A program made the translations under genes and the position numbers. Below the pieces are notes generated by a model. The model made no database searches and had not been told where the DNA came from. It worked only from the letters and a program-made list of their open reading frames with translations. A DNA stretch of 64,000 nucleotides, from the NCBI RefSeq assembly GCF_017873175.1, contig NZ_JAGGJW010000001.1:434001-498000 (forward strand). Direction: 5' to 3'. The DNA is from Neorhizobium petrolearium. GTDB lineage: Bacteria; Pseudomonadota; Alphaproteobacteria; Rhizobiales; Rhizobiaceae. Each line of letters opens with the position of its first letter. The first letter of the stretch is position 1. Shown here in pieces: positions 9,208-17,911 of this stretch.

Positions 9208-10254
9208 TCAGGTTTCCGGACCTTCATTGAAGCCGACCTTGTCGACCAGTTCCGAAGCCTTCTTGCGGTTGCCGGCGATGTCGGAGAGCGGCAGCGTGTC
9301 GGGCTTGATCGGCCCCCAGGCTTTGACGACATCGGAAGGCTCTGCGTCCGGCATGACCGGATATTCGTAGACCTGCTCGGCATAGATCTTCTGCGCGTCG
9401 CCGGAAGCCAGGAATTCCATCAGCTTGAGCGCATTGTCCTTGTTCGGCGCATTCTTGGCGAGTGCCATGCCGGAAATGTTTACATGGGTTCCGCGATCGG
9501 CAGCATTGGGAAAGAGGATCTTGATAGCAGCAGCCCAATCCTTCTGCTCCGGTTCCTTCTCGTTGGTCTGCATCAGGCCGACATAGTAGGTGTTGCCGAG
9601 TGCAATGTCGCATTCGCCCGCCAGGATGGCTTTGGCCTGGTCACGGTCACCGCCGCTTGGCTTGTGAGCGAGGTTGTTCTTGAGATCGGTCAGCCACTTC
9701 TCGGTATAATCCTCGCCATGAGCGGCGATCATCGAGGCAAAGAGGCCGATATTGTAGGAATGCTGGCCGTCGCGGATGCAGATCTTGCCCTTCCACTTCG
9801 GATCGGCAAGCTCTTCATAGGTGATGGCATCCTCCGAAACACGTTCCTTGGAGGCGTAGACGACGCGGCCACGGGTTGTCAGGCCAAACCATTCGCCCTG
9901 TGGATCGCGGAAGTTCGCCGGCACGTCCTTGTTGATGGTGTCGTTGTTCGTCACCGGCTGGGTGACGCCGCCGTCCTTCGCTTCCATGAGTCGCGCGATA
10001 TCGACCGTCATGATCACGTCGGCCGGAGAATTGGCGCCTTCCGCCTGAACGCGTTCGACAAGGCCCTTGTCGAGGAAGAGAACATTGGTCTTGATTCCGG
10101 TCTCTTTGGTGAAGGCGTCCAGTACCGGTTTGATCAGGTCCGGCTGCCGGTAGGAATAGATGTTGACTTCACCGTCAGCCAATGCGGTCGTCGCTGCTGC
10201 CAGCGAAGACATACCTAAGAGTGCAGAAAGCCGAATGATCGGAAAAATGGACAT
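9208..10254 (-). CDS. Periplasmic ferric-iron-binding protein of an ABC transporter (FbpA/FutA type)
   Basis: 348 residues. A signal peptide ends near AAATTALA-DG; the mature part starts EVNIYSYRQPDLI and contains SPADVIMTVDIARL, the CIRDGQHSYN segment and the iron-ligand region NTYYVGLM, all typical of Fe(3+) solute receptors. The start with AAGGAGG 8 nt upstream is preferred over an ATG 45 nt further out. No permease or ATPase gene is adjacent, so the receptor is an orphan here. It is divergent from rirA, with a TGA-N9-TCA box in the shared region, so iron repression through RirA is expected. Confidence 0.92.
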   Translation of the reverse strand: MSIFPIIRLSALLGMSSLAAATTALADGEVNIYSYRQPDLIKPVLDAFTKETGIKTNVLFLDKGLVERVQAEGANSPADVIMTVDIARLMEAKDGGVTQPVTNNDTINKDVPANFRDPQGEWFGLTTRGRVVYASKERVSEDAITYEELADPKWKGKICIRDGQHSYNIGLFASMIAAHGEDYTEKWLTDLKNNLAHKPSGGDRDQAKAILAGECDIALGNTYYVGLMQTNEKEPEQKDWAAAIKILFPNAADRGTHVNISGMALAKNAPNKDNALKLMEFLASGDAQKIYAEQVYEYPVMPDAEPSDVVKAWGPIKPDTLPLSDIAGNRKKASELVDKVGFNEGPET

Positions 10255-10283
10255 CGAAAATCCTCCTTGGGTTGCTTTTATGT

Positions 10284-10298
10284 TGATGGACAAATTCA
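10284..10298 (-). promoter_or_regulatory. Candidate iron-responsive operator (IRO box) for RirA
   Basis: TGA-N9-TCA (TGATGGACAAATTCA) matches the IRO consensus known for RirA targets. It lies 30-44 nt upstream of the start codon of the iron-binding-protein gene. Confidence 0.55.
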
Positions 10299-10371
10299 TG
10301 ATTTGAATTCGGCGTCAATGGTCACGCCCTCAGGAAGGCGGAAAACTTGATCACAAATTTCTATTTTGGAA

Positions 10372-10400
10372 TTGTTCAAAACTAGCTAAGCCTCTATATA
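10372..10400 (+). promoter_or_regulatory. Probable promoter of rirA
   Basis: TTGTTC and TATATA are separated by 17 nt, with the -10 about 28 nt before the start codon. A near-match to the IRO box (TGATCACAAATTTCT) lies just upstream. Confidence 0.45.
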
Positions 10401-10428
10401 GGGTTGGTACGACACTCGGGAGACCAGC

Positions 10429-10899
10429 ATGCGTTTGACCAAACAGACTAATTACGCAGTGCGGATGCTGATGTATTGCGCTGCCAATGAAGGCCATCTG
10501 AGCCGCATTCCCGAGATTGCCAGGGCCTATGGAGTTTCGGAACTGTTCCTCTTCAAGATCCTCCAGCCACTCACCAAGGCCGGTCTGGTGGAGACTGTAC
10601 GGGGCCGCAACGGCGGCGTGAGGCTTGGCCGCAGCGCTGATCGCATAACGCTTTTCGATGTCGTGAAGGTCACGGAAGATAGTTTCGCGATGGCGGAATG
10701 CTTCGAGGATGGCGTCGCGGAATGCCCGCTTGTCGATAGCTGCGGACTGAATTCGGCTCTCCGAAAGGCGCTCAACGCTTTCTTCGACGTGCTTGCGGAA
10801 TACACGATCGATGATCTCGTCAAGGCGCGTCCGCAGATCAATTTCCTGCTCGGTCTTGACAATCTGCACATGCCAAAGCTGGCCGCACCGGCCGCCTGA
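10429..10899 (+). CDS. rirA: Iron-responsive Rrf2-family repressor RirA
   Basis: 156 residues. The N-terminus MRLTKQTNYAVRMLMYCAAN and wing RGRNGGVRLGR are RirA-typical. The three iron-sulfur ligands fall exactly at C91, C99 and C105 as in R. leguminosarum RirA. The protein holds a [4Fe-4S] cluster when iron is sufficient and represses uptake genes; cluster loss relieves repression. It is divergent from a ferric-binding-protein gene, which fits direct control. A terminator follows. Confidence 0.96.
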   Translation: MRLTKQTNYAVRMLMYCAANEGHLSRIPEIARAYGVSELFLFKILQPLTKAGLVETVRGRNGGVRLGRSADRITLFDVVKVTEDSFAMAECFEDGVAECPLVDSCGLNSALRKALNAFFDVLAEYTIDDLVKARPQINFLLGLDNLHMPKLAAPAA

Positions 10900-10920
10900 T
10901 CCAGGCAAGATCAATTCTTG

Positions 10921-10949
10921 AGGCGCCGTCTCCTAGAGCGGCGCCTTTT
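10921..10949 (+). terminator. Terminator of rirA
   Basis: AGGCGCCG and CGGCGCCT pair around a 10-nt loop, followed by TTT, 21 nt after the stop codon. Confidence 0.8.
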
Positions 10950-11054
10950 GATTTGGGCTCTCCCGAGGTTGACCTTCTTCGCAATTGCAATAGAAGAAGC
11001 GAGGCGTTTGACCCTCTTTGCCTTCTTTCCTGTGGCGCCTTCAGGATTTTCGGA

Positions 11055-12086
11055 ATGTCGTTTTCGGAACTGCGCGCATCTGCGCTGACTGCGCTGATCG
11101 GAACCGCCGGCGCATTGGTCGCGATTGCCGTCGCCTTTCCGGCTCCCTATCTGATCGGGCCTGCTGTCGCCATCACCGTTGCCGGACTTGCCGGTTTGCG
11201 GCTGACGGTACCGGCTGAGGTCCGCAATGTCTGTTTTGTCATTATCGGCGTGTCGATGGGCGCCAGCGTGACACCCGAGGTGATTGTCGCGGCCCGCACC
11301 TGGCCGGCGAGTTTCGTCATGGTCCCGGTTGCGGTCGTCATCCTGCTTTACGTCAGTAGCTGGATGCTGCAGAGATTCTTCCGCTATGATCGAGTTACAG
11401 CGCTTCTGGCGTCCTCTCCGGGTCATCTGAGCTATGTGCTGAGCCTCGCGGCCGAAACCCATTGCGACCTGCGGACTGTCAGCATTGCTCAGAGCGTACG
11501 GGTGTTGGCGTTGACGATCACTACCCCACTGATTGTGGAAATCTTCGGTCTTGTCGGCGCCGAGCCTGCCCTGCCGCCCCATGTCATGAGTGTGCCCGTC
11601 CTCATTGCGACGCTTGCGGTGTCGGCTCTTCTCGGAATGCTTTTCCTGCGCTGGAGATTGCCGGCGGCGCTGCTTCTCGGTGGCGTGGCGGTTTCGATCA
11701 GTACGCATATAACGGGGTTTGTCAGTGGCGGTGTACCGAACTGGCTGTTGATTCCTACCTATGTCATCCTCGGTTCGGTCATCGGCACGCGCTTCTGTGG
11801 CGTGTCGGTCGGCGAGCTGCGCGTTGCGTTCGTGGCCGGCGGTGTCGTGACGGTCGTGGTGACCGTGCTGGCCGCGGCAATCGCCGGTGGCGTTTCCTAT
11901 CTCACCGGCGTGCCGCTAGATGCTGCCTTGATCGCTTTCGCACCTGGCGGGCTGGAAACCATGGCGGCCATGGCGGTAATGCTGCACGCGGACCCGACCT
12001 ATGTCGGTGCTCACCATGTCCTGCGGTTGATGTTCCTCTCGGTGCTGATGCCTCTGGTACTCGGCAAGGAGGCCCGGCAGCGCTGA
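11055..12086 (+). CDS. AbrB-family (PF05145-type) integral membrane protein
   Basis: 343 residues from the ATG at MSFSELRAS; about ten hydrophobic segments in two similar halves, with glycine-rich loops such as VSMGASVTPEV and VIGTRFCGVSVGELR. This matches the duplicated AbrB membrane family (annotated as AbrB regulator or ammonia-monooxygenase-related, though it is a transporter-like protein). An in-frame ATG 102 nt upstream is inside the rirA terminator region and was rejected. It stands alone between rirA and gntK. Substrate unknown. Confidence 0.8.
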   Translation: MSFSELRASALTALIGTAGALVAIAVAFPAPYLIGPAVAITVAGLAGLRLTVPAEVRNVCFVIIGVSMGASVTPEVIVAARTWPASFVMVPVAVVILLYVSSWMLQRFFRYDRVTALLASSPGHLSYVLSLAAETHCDLRTVSIAQSVRVLALTITTPLIVEIFGLVGAEPALPPHVMSVPVLIATLAVSALLGMLFLRWRLPAALLLGGVAVSISTHITGFVSGGVPNWLLIPTYVILGSVIGTRFCGVSVGELRVAFVAGGVVTVVVTVLAAAIAGGVSYLTGVPLDAALIAFAPGGLETMAAMAVMLHADPTYVGAHHVLRLMFLSVLMPLVLGKEARQR

Positions 12087-12179
12087 GAGTGCGGAATTCG
12101 CACGCCAGGGGCTTGTGACGTATCGGCAAAGCCGGATATCCGTTATTGATCCTGAAATATGAGAAGAGTGCATCAATCC

Positions 12180-12698
12180 ATGAGCTTGAAAGAACCGACA
12201 GCCATCGTGGTCATGGGCGTCAGCGGATCGGGAAAGACTTCGGTCGGCGAACTGCTCGCCAAGCGGCTTGATTGCACCTTCGTGGAGGGGGATCGGCTGC
12301 ATCCCGCAGCGAACGTCGCGAAAATGGCTGAGGGCATTCCGCTCACCGATGATGACCGGTGGCCCTGGCTCGATCTGGTCGGCAAGGAACTTGCCGAAGC
12401 ACGAAGCCGCAGTGAAAGTGTCGTGGCCACATGTTCGTCGCTGAAGAGGGCCTATCGGGACCGGTTGAGGCAGGCGAGTGGCGGCTCTCTCTGTTTCGTT
12501 TTCCTCACTGGCGATCCGAAGGTGCTCGAAGAGCGGATGGGCGCCCGCACGGGCCATTTCATGCCTGCGTCGCTGCTTCAGAGCCAGCTTGCGACTTTGG
12601 AAAGCCCGAAAGGGGAGCCGGGAGTGGTGACGGTTGATATCGATGCAAGTCTGGACGCCATCGTCGACAAGGCTTTGGACCAACTCGCAAAGATATGA
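12180..12698 (+). CDS. gntK: Gluconokinase
   Basis: 172 residues, normal for the GntK/IdnK family. P-loop GVSGSGKTS at the N-terminus, the substrate segment FVEGDRLHPAANVAKM, then DDDRWPWL and CSSLKRAYRDRLR. It phosphorylates D-gluconate to 6-phosphogluconate, which feeds the Entner-Doudoroff and pentose phosphate routes. A second in-frame ATG 21 nt upstream is possible; neither has a clear ribosome-binding site. No gluconate transporter is adjacent. Confidence 0.92.
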   Translation: MSLKEPTAIVVMGVSGSGKTSVGELLAKRLDCTFVEGDRLHPAANVAKMAEGIPLTDDDRWPWLDLVGKELAEARSRSESVVATCSSLKRAYRDRLRQASGGSLCFVFLTGDPKVLEERMGARTGHFMPASLLQSQLATLESPKGEPGVVTVDIDASLDAIVDKALDQLAKI

Positions 12699-12917
12699 TG
12701 CGCGTCAATAATGCGATTCATGATCACATTTTCTCGACTCCATGTCTTGGGCGTCAGCAGGGAAGTATTCTTAAAAAAATTTAGTGGCTTATGATCCGAA
12801 GCTCTTCGGCCGCCGTATGAAGAAACACTTTTTGTGTCTATGCAATTTCATGAGGACCGCGGAAAATTGCCGGGGTCTCCGTGAACGCATCGAGTGGCAG
12901 GTGTTTGAGGAGACGGT

Positions 12918-13580
12918 TTGCGGATGCCAGATTCGACGCAAGGGCCGAGGCGGGGCTCCCTTCGCCGGATACCGAAGCAGGAAAGAAGTCGTGAGCGTAT
13001 AGATGAAATATTGAAGGTATCCATGGAACTGATCGGCCGGAAAGGCATCGATTCAGTGACCATGAAGGAAATCGCCGCTCTTTCCGGCGGGCCGATCGCG
13101 TCGGTCTATCAATATTTTCCGAACAAATCCGCCATCATTGTGATGCTCTACGAGCGTTATGTCGAGGAAGTGCGTTCGTTCGCGGTTGAGCAGATCGAAA
13201 AGATCGCCACGGCGGAAGACGCCTTGGATGCGACGGAGAGCCTCTTCGATCTCTATTACTATAAGATCCGTCGAGAACCGTCGACCCAGGACCTTCTGAA
13301 CGCCATCCAGGCGGACAAGGCTCTTGGCAATCCGGATATAACGGAAACACGCCTTCAGGTGGAAGCCTTCTACAAGGCGACGGAGCAATTCGTGAGCGAA
13401 GCTCTTCGGGAGAACTATTCGCGCGCGCTGCTCGTGATGTTCCACATGGCCGGTGCGACGCTCCGTCTGGCTCTCTCGGTGCCGGACGGCGAGGCAAGGC
13501 AGATCATGACGCAGTTCAAGTCCATCATTCGCACCCAAACGACCTACTATTTCACCGGGAGCTTTCCCGCCACCGCCTGA
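12918..13580 (+). CDS. TetR-family transcriptional regulator (probable TTG start)
   Basis: 220 residues. HTH with RIDEILKVSMELIGRKG and SVYQYFPNKSAIIVMLY near residues 28-75, followed by an all-helical ligand domain. TTG is chosen because AGGAG lies 5 nt before it, while the ATG two codons later is 11 nt away. It converges with the dadA-like/puuA-like/puuB-like operon with only a 9-nt gap, so it may regulate that operon. The ligand is unknown. Confidence 0.82.
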   Translation: MRMPDSTQGPRRGSLRRIPKQERSRERIDEILKVSMELIGRKGIDSVTMKEIAALSGGPIASVYQYFPNKSAIIVMLYERYVEEVRSFAVEQIEKIATAEDALDATESLFDLYYYKIRREPSTQDLLNAIQADKALGNPDITETRLQVEAFYKATEQFVSEALRENYSRALLVMFHMAGATLRLALSVPDGEARQIMTQFKSIIRTQTTYYFTGSFPATA

Positions 13581-13589
13581 TCTTTCCGA

Positions 13590-14888
13590 TTAAAAACCAA
13601 ACCGGTCACGAAGCCCGTACCACCATGCGCCGAGCACGGTAAGCGGCACGCGGAACGTCCGGCCGCCGGGGAAGGGCAGGTTGGGCAGCGATGCCCATAT
13701 ATCGAAACGTTCCGCATGCCCTGCAACCGCCTCGCCGAGGATTTTGCCCAGGAGATGCGTGGTCGTGACGCCATGGCCGCTATCGCCGTGCGAGAAGTAA
13801 ATCTTGTCGGAAAGCCGGCCCATATGTGGGATACGCGTTAGCGTCAGGGCGAAATTGCCGCTCCAGGCATAGTCGATCTTTACGTCCGCCAACTGCGGGA
13901 AGGTCTTCAGCATGTTGGGACGGATGACGCCGGTCAGGTCCTTCGGGTCATGGCCGCCGTAGCCGATGCCGCCGCCATACAGCAGCCTGTTGTCCGAGGT
14001 CCGGCGGTAGTAATCGAGAATATAATTTGCGTCTTCGACACAGTAGTTGGCCGGCAGCAGGCGCTCGATCAGCGTCGGTTCGAGCGGCTCGGTCGCCATG
14101 ACCTGGCTGGAGACCGGCATCATCCGGCCACTGATTTCCGGAAACTGGGGTGCCAGATAGGCATTGCCGCAGACGAGCACGTAGGACGCCCTGACCGAGC
14201 CCCTGTCAGTTCGAACTATCGGCTTTTCGCCCGTGTCGACGCCGGTCACCCGCGAGCCTTCGAAAATGCGCCCGTGAAGGGATTCGACCGCCGCCGCCTC
14301 GCCGAGCACGAGGTTGAGCGGATGGATATGGCCGCCGAACCTGTCGATCATGCCGCCGGCATAACGCTCGGTCTTCACGTATTTGCCGACATCTGCCTTC
14401 GAGACCATTTCGAGCCCGGTATGGCCGTGCTCTTCCCAATGCGCCTTGTGGGCTTCCATTTCCCGGATCTGTTTTTCCGTGAAGGCGGCAAAAAAGCCGC
14501 CATGCACGAGATCGCAGTCGATACCGTATGTGGTGACGCGTCCGCGTATGATCTCGCCGCCTTCAAGCGACATCTCGCCAAGCTTCACGGCTTTGTCGCG
14601 GCCGTAGCGTGCGGCGATGGTTTCGAGGTCGCGGCTGTAGCCGTTGACGATCTGACCGCCATTGCGTCCGGAGGCGCCGAAGCCGATGCGTTCGGCCTCC
14701 AGGACAACCACGGAATATCCGCGTTCGGCAAGTTCGAGTGCCGCCGAGATGCCGGTGAAGCCGGCGCCAATCACGCAGACGTCAGCCTCCACCTCGCCTT
14801 CGAGGGGAGGGCGGATGCGCCTGTCTTTCGCGGATGCGGCATACCAGGAATCCGTGTGCCGAGGGTTGTCGCTCGTCTTGAAGGTCAT
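13590..14888 (-). CDS. FAD-dependent amine/amino-acid oxidoreductase (PuuB/OrdL-like)
   Basis: 432 residues. FAD motif GAGFTGISAALELAERG near residue 40, GFGASGRNGGQIVNGYSRD after it, and C-terminal FSHGDSGHGVTTTHLLGK closing the flavin site. This is the DAO fold of gamma-glutamylputrescine oxidases. The start codon follows the stop of the glutamine-synthetase-like gene by one base, so the two are translationally coupled. Together they suggest oxidation of a gamma-glutamylated amine such as putrescine. An ORF extension to 15146 exists only because the frame is open and overlaps the upstream gene. Confidence 0.85.
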   Translation of the reverse strand: MTFKTSDNPRHTDSWYAASAKDRRIRPPLEGEVEADVCVIGAGFTGISAALELAERGYSVVVLEAERIGFGASGRNGGQIVNGYSRDLETIAARYGRDKAVKLGEMSLEGGEIIRGRVTTYGIDCDLVHGGFFAAFTEKQIREMEAHKAHWEEHGHTGLEMVSKADVGKYVKTERYAGGMIDRFGGHIHPLNLVLGEAAAVESLHGRIFEGSRVTGVDTGEKPIVRTDRGSVRASYVLVCGNAYLAPQFPEISGRMMPVSSQVMATEPLEPTLIERLLPANYCVEDANYILDYYRRTSDNRLLYGGGIGYGGHDPKDLTGVIRPNMLKTFPQLADVKIDYAWSGNFALTLTRIPHMGRLSDKIYFSHGDSGHGVTTTHLLGKILGEAVAGHAERFDIWASLPNLPFPGGRTFRVPLTVLGAWWYGLRDRFGF

Positions 14889-14889
14889 C

Positions 14890-16248
14890 TCACACCGTCC
14901 GGATATAGGCGTCGTATTCCACGTCGGTAACGCGCAGCGCAAATTCCGAAATTTCTTGTTGCTTGCAGGCTGTGTAGAGCGCTCGGTATTTCGGCCCGAG
15001 CGTTGCATAGGCGAAAGTCGAGCGGGAGAATTGCTGGAGCGCATAGTCCCAATTGGTCGGCAGCGGCTCGTGGCTGATCGCATGCTTGTCGCCGGTAATC
15101 GCGCCGCCGGGATTGCGCTTTTCCTTGATGCCGGAAAGCGCTGCATTGAGGATCATCGCCAGCACCAGATAGGGGTTCGTATCCGCTCCCGCGACGCGAT
15201 GTTCGATGCGGGTTGCGGGCTTCGAGGCGGTGATGACGCGCACCGCCGCCGATCGGTTGTCGAAACCCCAGGAGGCGTAGGTCGGCGCGTGCTCGCTTGG
15301 CCTGAGCCTGCGATAGGAATTGGCATGCGGGGCGAAGATCGCCATGCTCTCGCCCATGTTCTCCAACAGCCCCCCGACGGAATGGAGCAGCATTTCCGAT
15401 GGCCCGTCCTCATCGACATAGACGTTGCGGCCTGTTTCGTCGATCAGCGAAAAATGCACGTGCATGCCGCTGCCCGCCTGGGTGCCGTAGGGCTTGGCCA
15501 TGAAGGTGGCATCGAGATCGTTCGCACGCGCCACGCCCTTGACGATACGCTTCAGCAGAACGGCGTAATCGGCGGCTTTCAGCGCATCCGGCACGTGGTT
15601 GAGGTTGATCTCGTATTGGCCGGGACCGTTTTCACGCAGTGTAGTATCGGCGGGGATGCCTTGCGCGCGGGCAGCGCCTGCAATTCCGTGGAAGACCTCT
15701 TCGAAATCCTGCAGTTCGGAGATCGAGAGAACTTGTGTCTGCCCCGTGTGCCAGCGGCCTTCGCGCGAATTGGGCGGGCGCACCGGATCGAGCGCCGAGC
15801 GTACCGGGTCGATCAGATAGAATTCGAGTTCGGTTGCAACGACCGGCGTCAGCCCAAGCCTGGAAAATCCCGTGAGCACATTGGCCAATACCTGGCGTGG
15901 GTCGCCGTAAAATCCGCTGCCATCCGACTCCCGCATGCCGAGCAGCACCTGTGCCGTCGGTCGCTGGAGCCAGGTGACACGCGAAAGTGTCCCGGGGGTT
16001 GGAAAGCAGATGCCGTCCGGATCGCCCGTACCTTCGGCTAGTCCGGCGGCGTTCACGTCGCGGCCCCAGACATCGAGCGCATAGACCGAGCGCGGCATCG
16101 CCATGCCCTTGGCCAGCACATCCAGCGCGCGCTCGCGCGGAATCCACTTTCCGCGCGGCACGCCATTCACGTCGACGACGAAGGCCTCGAGAACCTCGAT
16201 GTCCGGATTGCTCTCGAAAAAGATCTGGGCGGTGCTGATATCATCCAT
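14890..16248 (-). CDS. Glutamine-synthetase-family ligase (gamma-glutamylputrescine synthetase-like)
   Basis: 452 residues. GS motifs are clear: VVATELEFYLID, NLNHVPDALKAADYAVLLK, FMAKPYGTQAGSGMHVHFSL, and AGADTNPYLVLAMILNA. This is the PuuA-type class, not the nitrogen-assimilating GlnA: there is no adenylylation-site tyrosine segment that I recognise, and its neighbours are amine oxidoreductases. It probably couples glutamate to an amine for catabolism. It lies 33 nt after a DadA-like gene and 1 nt before the PuuB-like gene, forming an operon. Confidence 0.88.
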   Translation of the reverse strand: MDDISTAQIFFESNPDIEVLEAFVVDVNGVPRGKWIPRERALDVLAKGMAMPRSVYALDVWGRDVNAAGLAEGTGDPDGICFPTPGTLSRVTWLQRPTAQVLLGMRESDGSGFYGDPRQVLANVLTGFSRLGLTPVVATELEFYLIDPVRSALDPVRPPNSREGRWHTGQTQVLSISELQDFEEVFHGIAGAARAQGIPADTTLRENGPGQYEINLNHVPDALKAADYAVLLKRIVKGVARANDLDATFMAKPYGTQAGSGMHVHFSLIDETGRNVYVDEDGPSEMLLHSVGGLLENMGESMAIFAPHANSYRRLRPSEHAPTYASWGFDNRSAAVRVITASKPATRIEHRVAGADTNPYLVLAMILNAALSGIKEKRNPGGAITGDKHAISHEPLPTNWDYALQQFSRSTFAYATLGPKYRALYTACKQQEISEFALRVTDVEYDAYIRTV

Positions 16249-16281
16249 ACGATATCAGATAGCCCACTCTCTTGAGCAGGG

Positions 16282-17529
16282 CTAGGCGTTGAAACGCTCC
16301 GGGCGATAGGCTGAAATGTCGATCAGCGTCTTCTCGCCTGTAATTGCTTCGGCGATGACCCGCCCCGTCACCGGCCCGAGAGTGAGGCCGTGATGTGCGT
16401 GTCCGAAGGCGAACCATAGGCCCTCGTGTCGCGGCGCCTTGCCGATCACCGGCATCATGTCCGGCGTGCAGGGGCGGGCGCCCATCCACGGTTCCTTGTC
16501 GAGGCGCTCGCCAAGCGGGAAGACAGTGCGGGCGACCGCTTCGGCACGTTCCACCTGGACCGGCGTTTTCGGTGCGTCGCGTCGAGCAAATTCCGCTCCC
16601 GTCGTCAGCCTTATGCCCTGGTTCATGGGAGCCAGGAAATAGCCGCGCTCGGCATCCATGGTCCAGCCGTTGAGCTTGGCATTGCCCTTTGTGCCATAGT
16701 GCATGTGATAGCCGCGCTTGACGCCCACCAGGAAATTGTAGCCGAGCGGCTTGGTGACGGTGTCCGACCAAGGCCCGAGCGCCACGACAACGTCCTTCGC
16801 TTCAACGGTTCCGTCTCCGGCAACGACGCGCCAGCCGGTCGCTGTCTTCGACAGGCTCTTCGCGTCACCCTTCAGCACCCGTCCGCCGAGCTTTTCGAAG
16901 AGCGCCACATAGGCGCGCGTCAGCGCAAGCGGATCTCTGACCGACCAGGGATCTTCCCATTTCAGCCCGCCGACGAAATCGTTCGAAAGGTTGGGTTCTT
17001 GGGCCGCGATCTCGGAAGGCGACAGCTCACTGAATGCCACGCCGTATTCGGCCTTAAGCCGTTCTGCTTCCCTGATCTCCCCATCATGTTTCGCGCGGGT
17101 TCGGAAAACTTCCGTCCAGCCGTTCTTGGCGATCAGGTCCTGTGCCCCCGCTTCCTCGATCAATTCGTTATGGGTCGAGATCGAATGTTCGATCAGGGGC
17201 GCATAAGCCCGCGCAATGAGCTGATGCCGCGTCAGGTTGGAGTGCCACCAGTATTTTGCCAGGAAGGACGAGACGGACGGCAGCGCGCTCCAGTGGTAAT
17301 GCGCATCGATGCGATTGTTCAATGCATAGCGCAGGATCAGGCCGAACTGCTGCGGGAAGCCGTAAGGCACGACACCCTCGCGCTGGATGAGACCGGCATT
17401 GCCGTAAGAGGTTTCCAGGCCCGGTTCCTTCCGGTCGACGAGCACCACCGATTTACCGCGCCGCGCCAATTGCAATGCCGTTGAAACGCCGATGATGCCG
17501 GCCCCCAGCACGATCGCATCCGCTGTCAT
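16282..17529 (-). CDS. D-amino-acid dehydrogenase-like FAD oxidoreductase (DadA family)
   Basis: 415 residues. Starts MTADAIVLGAGIIGVSTAL with the FAD-binding Gly cluster; VDRKEPGLETSYGNAGLIQ and a C-terminal FGHAHHGLTLGP-containing FAD contact are DadA-typical. The family oxidatively deaminates D-amino acids to 2-oxo acids with electrons passed to the respiratory chain. It is the first gene of the three-gene operon with the PuuA- and PuuB-like proteins, so its real substrate may be an amine-derived amino acid. A perfect inverted repeat lies 30-46 nt before the start. Confidence 0.88.
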   Translation of the reverse strand: MTADAIVLGAGIIGVSTALQLARRGKSVVLVDRKEPGLETSYGNAGLIQREGVVPYGFPQQFGLILRYALNNRIDAHYHWSALPSVSSFLAKYWWHSNLTRHQLIARAYAPLIEHSISTHNELIEEAGAQDLIAKNGWTEVFRTRAKHDGEIREAERLKAEYGVAFSELSPSEIAAQEPNLSNDFVGGLKWEDPWSVRDPLALTRAYVALFEKLGGRVLKGDAKSLSKTATGWRVVAGDGTVEAKDVVVALGPWSDTVTKPLGYNFLVGVKRGYHMHYGTKGNAKLNGWTMDAERGYFLAPMNQGIRLTTGAEFARRDAPKTPVQVERAEAVARTVFPLGERLDKEPWMGARPCTPDMMPVIGKAPRHEGLWFAFGHAHHGLTLGPVTGRVIAEAITGEKTLIDISAYRPERFNA

Positions 17530-17911
17530 GATCTGATTTCCATTCCCATTCTTTTATAGTTCGAAGATTTCGAACATGCCGCCCTCGATGTTGCAGCGCA
17601 AATGAAAAATCAACAAGGCTCCTATGAGGTAAAATTCCTATAGGATTTTTATTTCTTTCCCCTGCCGGCGCTCTCGAACCTATATGCGATCGCGCCGCAT
17701 ATTGTCGTAGGTGTCATCGTTCAAGAACATGTCCGGGTCGAAAAGCGCGAGGCGCCGTTTTCCGGTCTCGCCTACGGCTCCGAACCCGGATGGTGTCAAC
17801 CACGTGTGTTCGCGCTCAGTTTGGCGCTTGACGAGGCTCTCCCATAAACTGAAATGGTTGTGGCCACTTGAGGGAGGGCCGCCGCTTTCCCGGACGGGAG
17901 ACAGGTAGTAG
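17530..17911. other. Intergenic region between the dadA-like operon and kdpD
   Basis: 382 bp that hold a perfect operator-like inverted repeat (17559-17575), a second 10-bp palindrome TCCTATAGGA (17636-17645) flanked by A/T runs, and a short minus-strand open frame ending at 17680 without a convincing start. There is no trace of kdpFABC upstream of kdpD. Confidence 0.6.
17559..17575. promoter_or_regulatory. Perfect inverted repeat, candidate operator of the dadA-like operon
   Basis: GTTCGAA-GAT-TTCGAAC, two 7-bp arms with a 3-nt spacer, 30 nt upstream of the dadA-like start. The convergent TetR protein or an unlinked factor may bind it. Confidence 0.5.

Noticed and set aside
12784-13002. 72-codon plus-strand frame before the TetR gene
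   Set aside because: Overlaps the TetR coding region in another frame and has an Arg/Cys/Gly-rich, non-protein-like translation.
17680-17860. Minus-strand frame ending with a protein-like tail (RRLALFDPDMFLNDDTYDNM) between dadA-like and kdpD
   Set aside because: No credible start codon or ribosome-binding site; could be the end of a small gene but I cannot support a start.
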